Shown here in pieces: positions 43,545 through 51,987 of a stretch of 64,000 nucleotides of DNA. The position numbers and the translations under genes are program-made. Source of the DNA: Latescibacteria bacterium UBA6620. Its GTDB lineage: Bacteria > Latescibacterota > UBA2968. The first letter of the stretch is position 1; each line of letters begins with the position of its first letter. The stretch lies in the NCBI GenBank assembly GCA_002433075.1, contig DJHM01000061.1:154482-218481 (forward strand), read 5' to 3'. A model generated the notes under the pieces. That model worked only from the letters and a program-made list of their open reading frames with translations, was not told the origin of the DNA and did no database searches.

Positions 43545-43585
43545 CGTTCATTCCGGGCAAACATCTCAGAGGGTGATTGAGGTTG

Positions 43586-44500
43586 TCAGAGCAACCGGAT
43601 GTTCCGTAATCCGTCCTTGAGCTTCTCCATCTCTGCTTCATTCAGGTTGTAATAAGGCGGGGGGCGCCAGCGCTGACTGATGCCGAAGATCTCAAGGATG
43701 CCGTGGATTGCCGCGTCGAAACTGCCGGGCGACCTCATGATCAGATCGAAAAACGGGATGTCGTAATCCCGAATGATCGCTTTTGCCGCCGGCATGTCGT
43801 CCGTCTCGATCGCGTTCCAGTACGCTTGAGCAATTTCGGGCTTGAACGACATCATCGTCGACATGTAGCCATCACAGCCATAAGGGTGGACACGCAAATG
43901 GTCTTGCTTCTGCCCCGCGGTGAACACCGCCCACTGGTCGTGAACCAGAAGGGCCATCCTCGTAACGAACCGGCCGTGCATGTCATCCTTGATGGCCACG
44001 ACATTCTCGACAGTGTCTGTGACCATCCGAAGCGTTTCAAGACCGAATTCCTCTCCACGCGGGATGAAAACGCCCGTCACGAGCATCACCGGGATGTGCT
44101 CCGCCACAGCTGCGTAGTGATCGCGCAAGGTCTCCGGTGTGCACGATCCCGCCCAGTCCGGCGGCAAGACCATGTGCACGTCAGACCCAATCTCCGCCGC
44201 GTATTTTGCGAACTCGACCGCCTGCCGAGTATGGAAGTGTCGATCCGCCGTCACCACCATCGCGCGTCCCGCCGTGTGATCGACAACGGCTTTGGAAACG
44301 TCCGCAATCTCCTGGTCGGACTGGACGATGAGGTTACTGTCGCCCGCCGTCAGCAACATCGCCTTGCTGCCCGCGGCGATGTTGAAATCGAGTATGCGAC
44401 ACAGACTCTCATAGTCGACGCTTCCGTCCATGTTGAACGGCGTCGCGATCGACGTGATGGGGCCCGTCAAGGCCTCTCTGACTCTGTCTCGATCAATCAT
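43586..44500 (-). CDS. Dihydrodipicolinate synthase/N-acetylneuraminate lyase family protein
   Basis: A 304-residue class I aldolase-type TIM barrel. The Schiff-base lysine is in VENVVAIKDDMHG, and the GxTxE-type loop appears as LLTAGDSNLI instead of GTTGE. The catalytic Tyr region, normally YNxP, reads MLVTGVFIPRG, without Tyr. It is therefore a divergent lyase or dehydratase, for example of keto-deoxy sugar acids, not DapA itself. It sits between an enolase-superfamily gene and a broken phosphotransferase gene in the same direction. Confidence 0.82.
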   Translation of the reverse strand: MIDRDRVREALTGPITSIATPFNMDGSVDYESLCRILDFNIAAGSKAMLLTAGDSNLIVQSDQEIADVSKAVVDHTAGRAMVVTADRHFHTRQAVEFAKYAAEIGSDVHMVLPPDWAGSCTPETLRDHYAAVAEHIPVMLVTGVFIPRGEEFGLETLRMVTDTVENVVAIKDDMHGRFVTRMALLVHDQWAVFTAGQKQDHLRVHPYGCDGYMSTMMSFKPEIAQAYWNAIETDDMPAAKAIIRDYDIPFFDLIMRSPGSFDAAIHGILEIFGISQRWRPPPYYNLNEAEMEKLKDGLRNIRLL

Positions 44501-44713
44501 GGGGTTCTAAATGGGAAAACACTTCGGAGAACACGAAAGCACATCACAACCACGGACTCGCAACGTATTCGACGCAAGCATTCTCCCTACCAAGTGCTGC
44601 AGTTATGTGTAGTTGCGTTCCCACGCGCCAAGCAGCATTGATCGCTGTGCGGCCCTTGAGAGGAGTCGCCGAGTCATCTTGGCCACGGCTCGTTTGCATT
44701 TATCTCGTTCGGC

Positions 44714-45558
44714 CTAAGAGAGGTCCTGCAGACTGCCTCTACGAAGGTTATGCACGAGCCATCCGAATCCCCATCCGACAATGTGCCAGTAGGCAAACTC
44801 AAAATCACACGAGTGCCCGCCAGTGTACCTGTAGGTTTCGCAGAACCTCCCAAAAAGACGTTCGTCGAAATCTGTGTCACCACGGATACTCCACATAAGA
44901 CCGGTACTCATCAGATCCACGCTGTAGTAAGCCATACACGCCTGCTCCCAGTCGATCAAGCAGGGACCATTTCCGGCCCACAGAATGTTGTCCGGATTCA
45001 GGTCAGTGTGACTCAACTGGGTAGGCTCCGACCCTTCGTGATCTTCCGACAGATGTGCATTGATCTCTTCAGCGAACGCTCTTATTCGCGACTTTTCTGC
45101 GCTTTCTTCGAGTAGATCATTCAGCAGGGATATATCCACTTGCTCAGGCTTTTGAGGCCCGCGTTCGTCGCTTGTGAGGTTGGCGTTTTGAATGTCGGCT
45201 AGTAATCACTAGTCCGACTCTCGGAGCTTCCGATAGCTACCTGCGTGCCGTCCACCCAGGGGTACACGACGTAGAGCTCCCCATCGAACTCAGACGTAAC
45301 TCCTGTTTCGGTTCGAATCGCACTCACAGTGGATACACCGAGGTCCGCGAATTGCCCTGCTATCCTCTCGGTTGCCTCATACCGATCAATCCAAGAGGGA
45401 CTCTTGGAGTTCAGCTTCTTGACTGCATACGATCCGTTATCAGTCGTAAGACGCCACACGGAATGCTGAGACTCCGTAGCCTGGGAGAGGTCAACCGTCT
45501 GCGTTCCCAGACCGTACGAACGTCGGATGTCTTCAATGATCTGGGAGCCCATACTCAT
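44714..45558 (-). pseudogene. Aminoglycoside-phosphotransferase-family kinase, frameshifted
   Basis: The N-terminal frame (start 45558) gives VWRLTTDNGSYAVKKLNSKS (ATP-binding lysine region) and LYVVYPWVDGTQV, and stops at 45199. The C-terminal half continues in the next frame from about 45205 with LADIQNANLTSDERG, then LSHTDLNPDNILW (HxDxxxxN catalytic loop) and CLIDWEQA (metal Asp), ending at 44714. One missing nucleotide near CTAGTAATCACTAG at 45200-45213 explains the break. It would be a small-molecule kinase. It is less GC-rich than its neighbours and interrupts the catabolic operon. Confidence 0.78.
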
Positions 45559-45588
45559 CCCTTGGGATACCGGCCCCGCGTATGTTCC

Positions 45589-46386
45589 CTAAATCAATTC
45601 ACGAAGATGCGCAACGGCGCGGGTCATCACCTGCGTATCGTCGCAGTCGTTGACGTCCTTCCCTTCGAACACGACGGAAACCGGACCATTGAAGTCAGCG
45701 GCTTTTAGAATGTCCACGATGCGAACGTAATCGAGCCACTCCTCTTTGCCAGAATCGATCTTGTAGAACTTAGCACGTACGTGGGACGCGTGGGACACGG
45801 TCTGCTCCATAAACCCGTACGTATCGATTTCGGGATCCGGGATCCCCTGGTTGCGAGCCGGCGATCCAACCCACTGACCCGTATCGAGAATGTGGGTGAA
45901 GTTGTCGCGCTCGGTCTGCTCGAGAATGCGAAGGACATCATCACCCGTGGACGGATGGTTCTGCAGACCGACCGCGATGCTCTTTTCCGCAGCGATGTCA
46001 CACGCCTGCTGGAACGAGCGGATTTCCCTCGCCTGTTCTTTCGGATCCTCGAGAGGCGTCCCACAAAACACACGAATCATCGGAGCCCCCAGAATCTCTG
46101 CGACATCGACATCCGCACGAACCTGGGCGAGCTTCTCTTCCAGTTCCGTGTCCGTTCCGACGAAGTGTCCGCCCGACGCCACGTAGCCAATCGACAACCC
46201 GTAACGCAGGCACTGGATTTTCACGTCCGTCAGATAGGATCGATCCGTCGACTCGAACCCGCGGTTCCCGCGGAAATCGATCAGATCGACCTTGAGGGCG
46301 TAGGCCAGTTCAATGTAGCTCTCGATACTCTCCAGTGTCGGAGGGTCGTCCTTGCCAAACATGGATGCGTAGATTCCGATTTTCAT
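45589..46386 (-). CDS. Sugar phosphate isomerase/epimerase-like TIM barrel
   Basis: A 265-residue xylose-isomerase-like TIM barrel. Blocks are IDFRGNRGFES, GAPMIRVFCGTP, IAVGLQNHPSTGDD (Glu position is Gln here), FTHILDTGQWVG (metal Asp), HVRAKFYKIDSG and VSVVFEGKD (late Glu). The start is the ATG at 46386 with AGAGG 6 nt upstream. It lies in the minus-strand operon, downstream of a PhyH gene and a MITE-like repeat. Confidence 0.84.
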   Translation of the reverse strand: MKIGIYASMFGKDDPPTLESIESYIELAYALKVDLIDFRGNRGFESTDRSYLTDVKIQCLRYGLSIGYVASGGHFVGTDTELEEKLAQVRADVDVAEILGAPMIRVFCGTPLEDPKEQAREIRSFQQACDIAAEKSIAVGLQNHPSTGDDVLRILEQTERDNFTHILDTGQWVGSPARNQGIPDPEIDTYGFMEQTVSHASHVRAKFYKIDSGKEEWLDYVRIVDILKAADFNGPVSVVFEGKDVNDCDDTQVMTRAVAHLRELI

Positions 46387-46419
46387 TTTTGGCCTCTTTT
46401 CATTTTTCACAGACCACCA

Positions 46420-46540
46420 TGTCACCCCGGTTCGGTGCTTAGCCGGCGTCCATTCTGGTTCTCGAGATTCCCTGGCACGACTGCGGCGCGGAAAATGGAT
46501 CCCCCTTCGACAGGCGGCTCAAAACACTGCAGGGATGACA
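46420..46540. repeat. MITE-like element, copy 1
   Basis: About 121 nt bounded by TGTCACCCCGG and CAGGGATGACA (inverted ends). Inside are GTCCATTCTGG and GAAAATGGATCC, also inverted to each other. It shares ends and inner blocks with 55643-55804 but differs in the rest. It lies between PhyH and isomerase genes of one operon. No transposase is seen. Confidence 0.65.
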
Positions 46541-46555
46541 ATTGGGGTCACGTGC

Positions 46556-47362
46556 CTACTTAAGATCCTGCCGCTGCGAGATCGGGCCCGTATTCCCGAA
46601 TCCCAGTTCGATTGCTCGCTCCATCATCTTCAATCGGCGAGGACCCGCAGTACTGATCAGTCGGTCACTGTAGAATCGTCCCCATCCCCTCGTTTCACCC
46701 GCCAGAAACTTCATCAGCCAGTCGAAGTGCGTCTGATTCTTCTCTTGGGACGTGTTTTGAACGCAGTTGATGTGGATCGCCCGTCGTCCGTACCGCTCAC
46801 CCAGCGCCGAATGATACACCTTGTGGTTCATGAAGATTACGTCGCCGGGTTCGTTGACGAGCGGGTAGCGGCCAGGAATATCTTCCGGCGCAAGACCCAG
46901 GTCGTCGAGTGAAGCCTTCAGCGTCTCCCCGAATTCCTTGAAGTGGCTTCCCGGCACAACGTTCAGGCATCCATCATCAGGACCCAGGGGGTCGAGATAC
47001 ATGGCTGCCCGCATGCTGAAAAACCCATCCGGCGCCATGGCGTCGTGGTGCCATCGTGTTCCGCCCGTGTGAAGAATGCCCTCGCTCAGGGTGAAGATGA
47101 AATCCTCTCCCAGGAGTGCGTCGAACACATCGAGAATGCGTGGATCGTCAAGCAGCGGGTAGAACGTGTCCGGATCGAAGTCGAAAAAGGGGATGATCTG
47201 CTGCCGCTTCACACCCGATTGAGGCGCCTCCGCACCCCCCCGCGCCTCACGCATCGCCGCATCGAACGCGTCGGACAGGACCGTCGTTTCTTCGGGAGAG
47301 AACAGGCCCTTGAGTTGAAGAAAGCCGAGCGTCTCAAAGTGCCGGATCTGCTCTTCGGTCAT
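46556..47362 (-). CDS. Phytanoyl-CoA dioxygenase (PhyH) family protein
   Basis: A 268-residue PhyH protein. HxD is in GTRWHHDAMAPDG, the turn is DDGCLNVVPGSHFKE, and the distal His is in FMNHKVYHSALGE with the Arg in RRAIHINC. The start at 47362 overlaps the stop of the DUF6807 gene as ATGA, so translation is coupled. The much longer open frame upstream is antisense-like and rejected. It would oxidise an intermediate of this operon's route; the substrate is unknown. Confidence 0.9.
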   Translation of the reverse strand: MTEEQIRHFETLGFLQLKGLFSPEETTVLSDAFDAAMREARGGAEAPQSGVKRQQIIPFFDFDPDTFYPLLDDPRILDVFDALLGEDFIFTLSEGILHTGGTRWHHDAMAPDGFFSMRAAMYLDPLGPDDGCLNVVPGSHFKEFGETLKASLDDLGLAPEDIPGRYPLVNEPGDVIFMNHKVYHSALGERYGRRAIHINCVQNTSQEKNQTHFDWLMKFLAGETRGWGRFYSDRLISTAGPRRLKMMERAIELGFGNTGPISQRQDLK

Positions 47363-48321
47363 CTCGCAGCCTCGGCCGTTTCCTGTTGGAACGCCTCGTA
47401 GAGTTTCGCCACGCCGGCCTCCTCCGGATCCCCGTCGTGGGCGACCACCCGAATCCCCAGATCCACTTCTTCGCCACGAGGGATGAACGTCGCACCCTTC
47501 CGGAACGGATTCACACGAATCGTCCCATAAGTGCCCGCATACCACGCGCAGTTACCCAGCGAGGGATACTGGAAGACCGCGAGCCCGGCCGTTCGACCCT
47601 TCGCATCCGTTCCGTAGAAGTCGACCCAGTCCGCGTGCTGCCAGCAAACCTCCTCACCCTCTCGCCCCTCTGAGTCGATCAGGCGACCGCCCTGGGCGAT
47701 CCCCGCGGGATCTACGACCCGCAGCTCGTCGGTCACACGAACCGTAAAGTATCCGTGACGTGACGGTCCCAGTCGGATGTCGCGGTCCGTCGGACGAAGC
47801 TGCGATCGAACGTCGATGACGTTCGCCTTCTCTCCAGGCAGAACCCTCACGGTCCGCATCTCCTCCCCCACCACCCGCCTGTATTTCGGCGCAAACCCCT
47901 CCTCAGGACTTTGCCACTGCATCCTTACGATGAACTCCAACTCCGTTTCGCTCAGCTCGGTGCACTCGTTATGCACGGTCGCGACAATTCGGCCCTCACG
48001 GCGCCCTCGCATGTCGGGTTCGTTCGTGTAGAAGCACATCCCCGGATCTTCGAAGCGACCGGCGTTCGACGTCTGATAGGTGTAGAAATAGTCGTTCCCC
48101 ACAGTGATCGATTGATGAAAGGCATGGTCGCTCGTCGGCCGTTCGTTCGTCACACACACGCCGGCTGGCGTCATCACCGGGTAGACATAACAGCGTCTCG
48201 AGGACTGGCAGAGTCCCGTGACGGATTTGCCCTTCCAGCTAACCTGAACGAGTCGTTCAGGATCGTCGTCCCACCTGTCGGGAACGCGGATGTCGCCGTG
48301 TTGGGCCTCGAAATACTTCAT
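47359..48321 (-). CDS. DUF6807 (PmoA-like) family protein
   Basis: A 320-residue beta-rich protein. YPVMTPAGVCVTNERPTSDHAFHQSITVGNDYFY, then GRTAGLAVFQYPSLGNCAWYAGTYGTIRVNPF, are the two signature blocks of the family annotated as PmoA-like/DUF6807, which occurs with sugar dehydrogenases in uncultured bacteria. The biochemical role is not established. Its ATG follows the stop of the Gfo/Idh gene directly, and its TGA overlaps the ATG of the PhyH gene, so it is tightly coupled on both sides. Confidence 0.8.
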   Translation of the reverse strand: MKYFEAQHGDIRVPDRWDDDPERLVQVSWKGKSVTGLCQSSRRCYVYPVMTPAGVCVTNERPTSDHAFHQSITVGNDYFYTYQTSNAGRFEDPGMCFYTNEPDMRGRREGRIVATVHNECTELSETELEFIVRMQWQSPEEGFAPKYRRVVGEEMRTVRVLPGEKANVIDVRSQLRPTDRDIRLGPSRHGYFTVRVTDELRVVDPAGIAQGGRLIDSEGREGEEVCWQHADWVDFYGTDAKGRTAGLAVFQYPSLGNCAWYAGTYGTIRVNPFRKGATFIPRGEEVDLGIRVVAHDGDPEEAGVAKLYEAFQQETAEAAR

Positions 48322-49413
48322 CTATCGGAACCAGTCGTAGTTCAGCCCCAGAGACCGATCGCTCAGGGGCAGGTCCACCCGTACGCCGCCCTTTTCAGAC
48401 GATCGCTTGAGGCCGATCTCCACTTCCATGGCCGTCGATACGCGCCGACCGCTATTCTTCGGTTCTTCGAGCCGACCTTCCAGACAGTCGATCAGGTCGG
48501 CCAGACCGTAGACCGCGTTGTAGCCAGGCGCCAGGTGTGTCCCAGGCCAATCGATCTCGACTCGCTGCGTGCCGGCGACTGTCTCCACGTCCTTCCACAG
48601 CCGCCATCGTCCTTCGAGAATGATCTCACCAGCCGTTCCCGAAATACGCAGCAGGCCTGCCCCTTTGCGGAAGAAAACCGGCGTGCCGTCGGCTGTTACC
48701 ATCATGCCCTGGCCGACAAACTCGTCGCTCCCCGATTCACGTCGCGGCCCATCGCCGCTTCCAACGACCCAGGCGGGAGCATCGTCGACGAAATACGACC
48801 AGTTCTGTTTCTGAGCGGAAGGGGCTCCGGCTTCGATCGACTGGACGTGCCCGATCTCGCCACGAAGCACAAGGTCCTTCGCCCCTCCATACGAAGGATG
48901 GTTCACCGGAATGGCGCCGCAACAGAGAGGTACGGCAGCATCGGCGCACGCGCCAACCATCCGATCCACTTCCTCGAGCGTATGCGCGATCGGCTTCTCG
49001 AGCGCAATCGCCCTGACCCCACATTCGACGGCAAGGCACGTCAGATCGGCGCGCCCCTTCGTGTTCGTCGCGATCGCGACAATGTCGAGCTGTTCATTTC
49101 TCAGCAACGCTTCGGCGCGGTCGTACGTCGCCACGTCCCCAAACCGTTCCCTGAAAACCTTCAATCGCTTCGGGTCCCGCTCCGCGCCAGCCACGAGTTC
49201 CACATCGGGGCGCTGATGCATGACCTCCGCCCAGCTGTGGGGAACTTCGACTTCACCTGGGCCATCGTGAAAGTGAAACTCCCGGTGCACATCCAGCTCG
49301 GGTGTCGGTCGATCGACGTCATCCACGTGAAATCGATCGGGAGGACGACGTCCGAGATCCGACAACAGTCCCATCCAACCCAACCCGATGACGCCGGCGC
49401 AATACGTGCTCAA
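48322..49413 (-). CDS. Gfo/Idh/MocA family oxidoreductase
   Basis: A 363-residue dehydrogenase. The Rossmann motif is CAGVIGLGWMG near residue 6-13, and AIALEKPIAHT is the EKP motif. It starts with TTG at 49413, 2 nt after the preceding gene's stop, and GGGAAGGG upstream supports it. It is the second of two consecutive Gfo/Idh genes, which share little besides the fold and probably form successive or paired oxidation steps. Confidence 0.87.
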   Translation of the reverse strand: MSTYCAGVIGLGWMGLLSDLGRRPPDRFHVDDVDRPTPELDVHREFHFHDGPGEVEVPHSWAEVMHQRPDVELVAGAERDPKRLKVFRERFGDVATYDRAEALLRNEQLDIVAIATNTKGRADLTCLAVECGVRAIALEKPIAHTLEEVDRMVGACADAAVPLCCGAIPVNHPSYGGAKDLVLRGEIGHVQSIEAGAPSAQKQNWSYFVDDAPAWVVGSGDGPRRESGSDEFVGQGMMVTADGTPVFFRKGAGLLRISGTAGEIILEGRWRLWKDVETVAGTQRVEIDWPGTHLAPGYNAVYGLADLIDCLEGRLEEPKNSGRRVSTAMEVEIGLKRSSEKGGVRVDLPLSDRSLGLNYDWFR

Positions 49414-49415
49414 GT

Positions 49416-50573
49416 TCAGGCCCTTCCCAACCGCCTATCTTCGTCCACGTACCACTCGCGAAAATCACGCCGGACGGGATCGGGCTCGCCCAGACCGTTT
49501 TCCTTTCTCCATTGCAGGAGAGGATGACTTCGACGCTCTTGCGGAAGTGCGACACGCTTCCCATACGCCGCCGACTCGAACACGCCCATCAGCACTTCCA
49601 GCACGTGAAGCCCTTCGGCTCCATTGCATTCGTGGGGCCGCCCCTCATCGAGCGCTCTCACATATTCATCCACATAGCAGTATTCGTCGAGGCTAGCGTC
49701 GTCATCCGGATTGAAGCCTTCCGGGACAATCGGATCGATCGGCTCCCAGACGTCTTTGCCTTCCCCGGGGATGTAATGGGGATGGGGCAACGCCCAGGCC
49801 GCTTCCCACCGGACGATCATCCGTCCCTCGGTCCCGAACAGCTCGATCGCCGAAAGCTTCGTGTCGTTCCTGGGCAATCGGTGCTGCAGCAGCCCCCCCG
49901 TCACATCGTTGTCGAACTGAAGCGTCGCTGTGATGTACTCGCCCGCAATGGTACCCATTCCGAGCGGGGAAGTGACCACGTCCTCCGGCTGGATCAAACG
50001 ACCGTCCGTCGTCGCCACCGCGGAAACACTTCGCACGTGGCCCGCGAATTTCAGCATCGTATTGACCTTGTGCGTCGCGATGTTCATGATCCCCAGCCCG
50101 CCGTAGTACCCCTTGTCCCTCGTGTAGAGGTAGAGCAGCTTGCCGATGCGTCCCTCCGTGTAGGCTTTGTGCGCAGCCACCACGCCCGCGCCGACGCGAC
50201 CCTGGTGATGAACGGCGATCTCGACATCTTTCTCTTTGGCTTTGGCCACCACCTCATCGGCCTGGTCCAGACTCGTGCAGAGCGGCTTCTCTATGTCGAT
50301 GTTCACACCGTGTTCCAGAACGCGCAGGGCGAGCTCGTGGTGGAACTCCGTACCCGTCGGGATCGCCACGACATCGGGCTGCGTTTGCTCGATCATCTCG
50401 TCCAGGTCGGTGAAGCGAGCGTCTACGTCGAACATCTCGCCCATCTCGTCCAGCCTCTCCTGAACGAGGTCACACAAACCCACGATCTCCGTCCGAGGGT
50501 GTGCGTGGTACGCCTGTCCTCCTTGGATACCCCTCGCTCGACACCCCAGAATCGCTACTCTATAGGTCTTCAT
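49416..50573 (-). CDS. Gfo/Idh/MocA family oxidoreductase
   Basis: A 385-residue dehydrogenase. The N-terminal VAILGCRARGIQGG is the cofactor loop, NIDIEKPLCTS has the EKP motif, and YLYTRDKGYYGGLGIMNIATHKVNTM the substrate-site region. It is the first gene of the minus-strand operon that runs to 42459. It is divergent from the PhyH gene at 50717, with 143 nt between them for promoters of both units. The substrate is unknown. Confidence 0.87.
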   Translation of the reverse strand: MKTYRVAILGCRARGIQGGQAYHAHPRTEIVGLCDLVQERLDEMGEMFDVDARFTDLDEMIEQTQPDVVAIPTGTEFHHELALRVLEHGVNIDIEKPLCTSLDQADEVVAKAKEKDVEIAVHHQGRVGAGVVAAHKAYTEGRIGKLLYLYTRDKGYYGGLGIMNIATHKVNTMLKFAGHVRSVSAVATTDGRLIQPEDVVTSPLGMGTIAGEYITATLQFDNDVTGGLLQHRLPRNDTKLSAIELFGTEGRMIVRWEAAWALPHPHYIPGEGKDVWEPIDPIVPEGFNPDDDASLDEYCYVDEYVRALDEGRPHECNGAEGLHVLEVLMGVFESAAYGKRVALPQERRSHPLLQWRKENGLGEPDPVRRDFREWYVDEDRRLGRA

Positions 50574-50716
50574 CGGGTCCCCTCAATTTCGGTTGGCGGT
50601 GAGGGGAATCATGCAGGAGTTTACGGGGGAAAGCTACTCTCCGGCAAAGTGCGCCGGAGAGAGTTCAGAGTGCAAAATGCAAAACGCAGAATTCAGAGCG
50701 AAACCGAGGCAATGAG

Positions 50717-51514
50717 ATGGCGTTGACGAACGGACAGAAGGCGTTCTTTGAGGACAACGGTTACCTCCCCTACGAGCGGGTGTTGTCTGACGACGAGCTC
50801 GTCCAACTGAGACAGCGTTCGGAAGACATCATTGCGGGGCGGGTCGATCACATTCCGGAACGATATGTCCAGTTCGAAGCCACTTTCCGAGACGAACAGG
50901 ACCCCGGCCAGGATCGGTTGGACCAGGTCCGCAAGATGACACACCTCTGTTACTTCGATGACCTCTTCGAAGCGGTCGCTCGAAAACCCGACATCGTGGA
51001 CGTCATCGAAGATCTGCTCGGTCCGAACATCAAATTTTATTGCGACCAGCTGATGATGAAGCCGCGATTCAACGGCACCGTCACCCACTGGCATCAGGAC
51101 TCCGTGGCTTGGCCCCAGTTCGCGCCTCAGAATCACGTCAGCTGCTGGGTGGCGCTCGATGACGCGACCGTCGAAAACGGGTGTATGACCGTGCTCCCCG
51201 GAAGCCACAAATGGGGGCCCATCGAACGCCGTTGTAAGCAAGCCTTTCTCGAGAGCTCGCGTGTCCCCGAGCCCGTGCCTGTGGAGGTCAAGGCGGGCCA
51301 TTGCATGTTTCATCACGGCCTGAACTTCCACCGGACCGGCGCAAATCCCACGCCCAACCGCCGGCGCGGACTGGCCCTTCACTACATCCCGTCGGAATCG
51401 CTCTATCTCGGCGCCAGAGACGAAGAAAACCGAATGACGATGGAGTGCGGGAAATCGCCCGGCGAGTTTCGATTCATGCTGATCAGAGGGCAGGAATTCG
51501 AGGGGTGCGTTTAA
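50717..51514 (+). CDS. Phytanoyl-CoA dioxygenase (PhyH) family protein
   Basis: A 265-residue PhyH protein. HxD is in VTHWHQDSVAWP, VENGCMTVLPGSHKWG is the turn, and CMFHHGLNFHRTGANPTPNRRRG has the distal His and Arg. It is the first gene of the plus-strand cluster to 58.6 kb. The ribosome binding site is weak (AAACCGAGGCAATGAG). Its close resemblance to fatty-acyl or ectoine-type hydroxylases is not strong enough to name a substrate. Confidence 0.9.
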   Translation: MALTNGQKAFFEDNGYLPYERVLSDDELVQLRQRSEDIIAGRVDHIPERYVQFEATFRDEQDPGQDRLDQVRKMTHLCYFDDLFEAVARKPDIVDVIEDLLGPNIKFYCDQLMMKPRFNGTVTHWHQDSVAWPQFAPQNHVSCWVALDDATVENGCMTVLPGSHKWGPIERRCKQAFLESSRVPEPVPVEVKAGHCMFHHGLNFHRTGANPTPNRRRGLALHYIPSESLYLGARDEENRMTMECGKSPGEFRFMLIRGQEFEGCV

Positions 51515-51548
51515 CACATCCACTAGTCGTGAACACCAGGAGGATCTC

Positions 51549-51908
51549 GTGCTGACGGCTCGCGAACAGACGATCAAGAGCAGGCTTCTTCAGGAATTCG
51601 ATCTAAACCATCTTGCCAGAGCGCTCGAACCGGATAGCGGAATCGATCCGGCATGGATGGAAAATCTGGCGAAGCATCTCCGATGGCAGAAATGGGGTTA
51701 CATCCTACCGATGCTGATCGGACTCAACGGATTTTCCATCGAGATCTTCACGCAGTCAGAGATAAACTGGTGGGTCATAGGAGGTGGGATAGGGATAATC
51801 GCGGCGGGGCTGTTGTTCCTTGGCAGGGTCAACAGGCAGCGATCGATCTCCAGGATTCTCGAGGAGTTCGTCGAAGAAGAAGTGGGGGTCGAGGCCCAGA
51901 CAGGTTGA
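51549..51908 (+). CDS. Small membrane protein of unknown function
   Basis: A 119-residue protein with two predicted membrane helices (WGYILPMLIGLNGFSIEIF and WWVIGGGIGIIAAGLLFLG), an amphipathic N-terminal part and an acidic C-terminal tail (RILEEFVEEEVGVEA). The start is GTG with AGGAGG 6 nt upstream. It lies 34 nt after the PhyH gene. I do not recognise a family. Confidence 0.7.
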   Translation: MLTAREQTIKSRLLQEFDLNHLARALEPDSGIDPAWMENLAKHLRWQKWGYILPMLIGLNGFSIEIFTQSEINWWVIGGGIGIIAAGLLFLGRVNRQRSISRILEEFVEEEVGVEAQTG

Positions 51909-51935
51909 GATGCCGTCGAAAAGTTGAAAAATTTG

Positions 51936-51960
51936 CGTCCTCGTGCTCAGCACGAGGACG
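51936..51960. repeat. REP-like palindrome (TCA loop)
   Basis: Arms CGTCCTCGTGC flank TCA. It is a single copy of the palindrome family, 28 nt after the small membrane protein stop and 27 nt before the sialidase start. Confidence 0.8.
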
Positions 51961-51987
51961 AAAGAGTTGGCACCAGATAACCATTCC

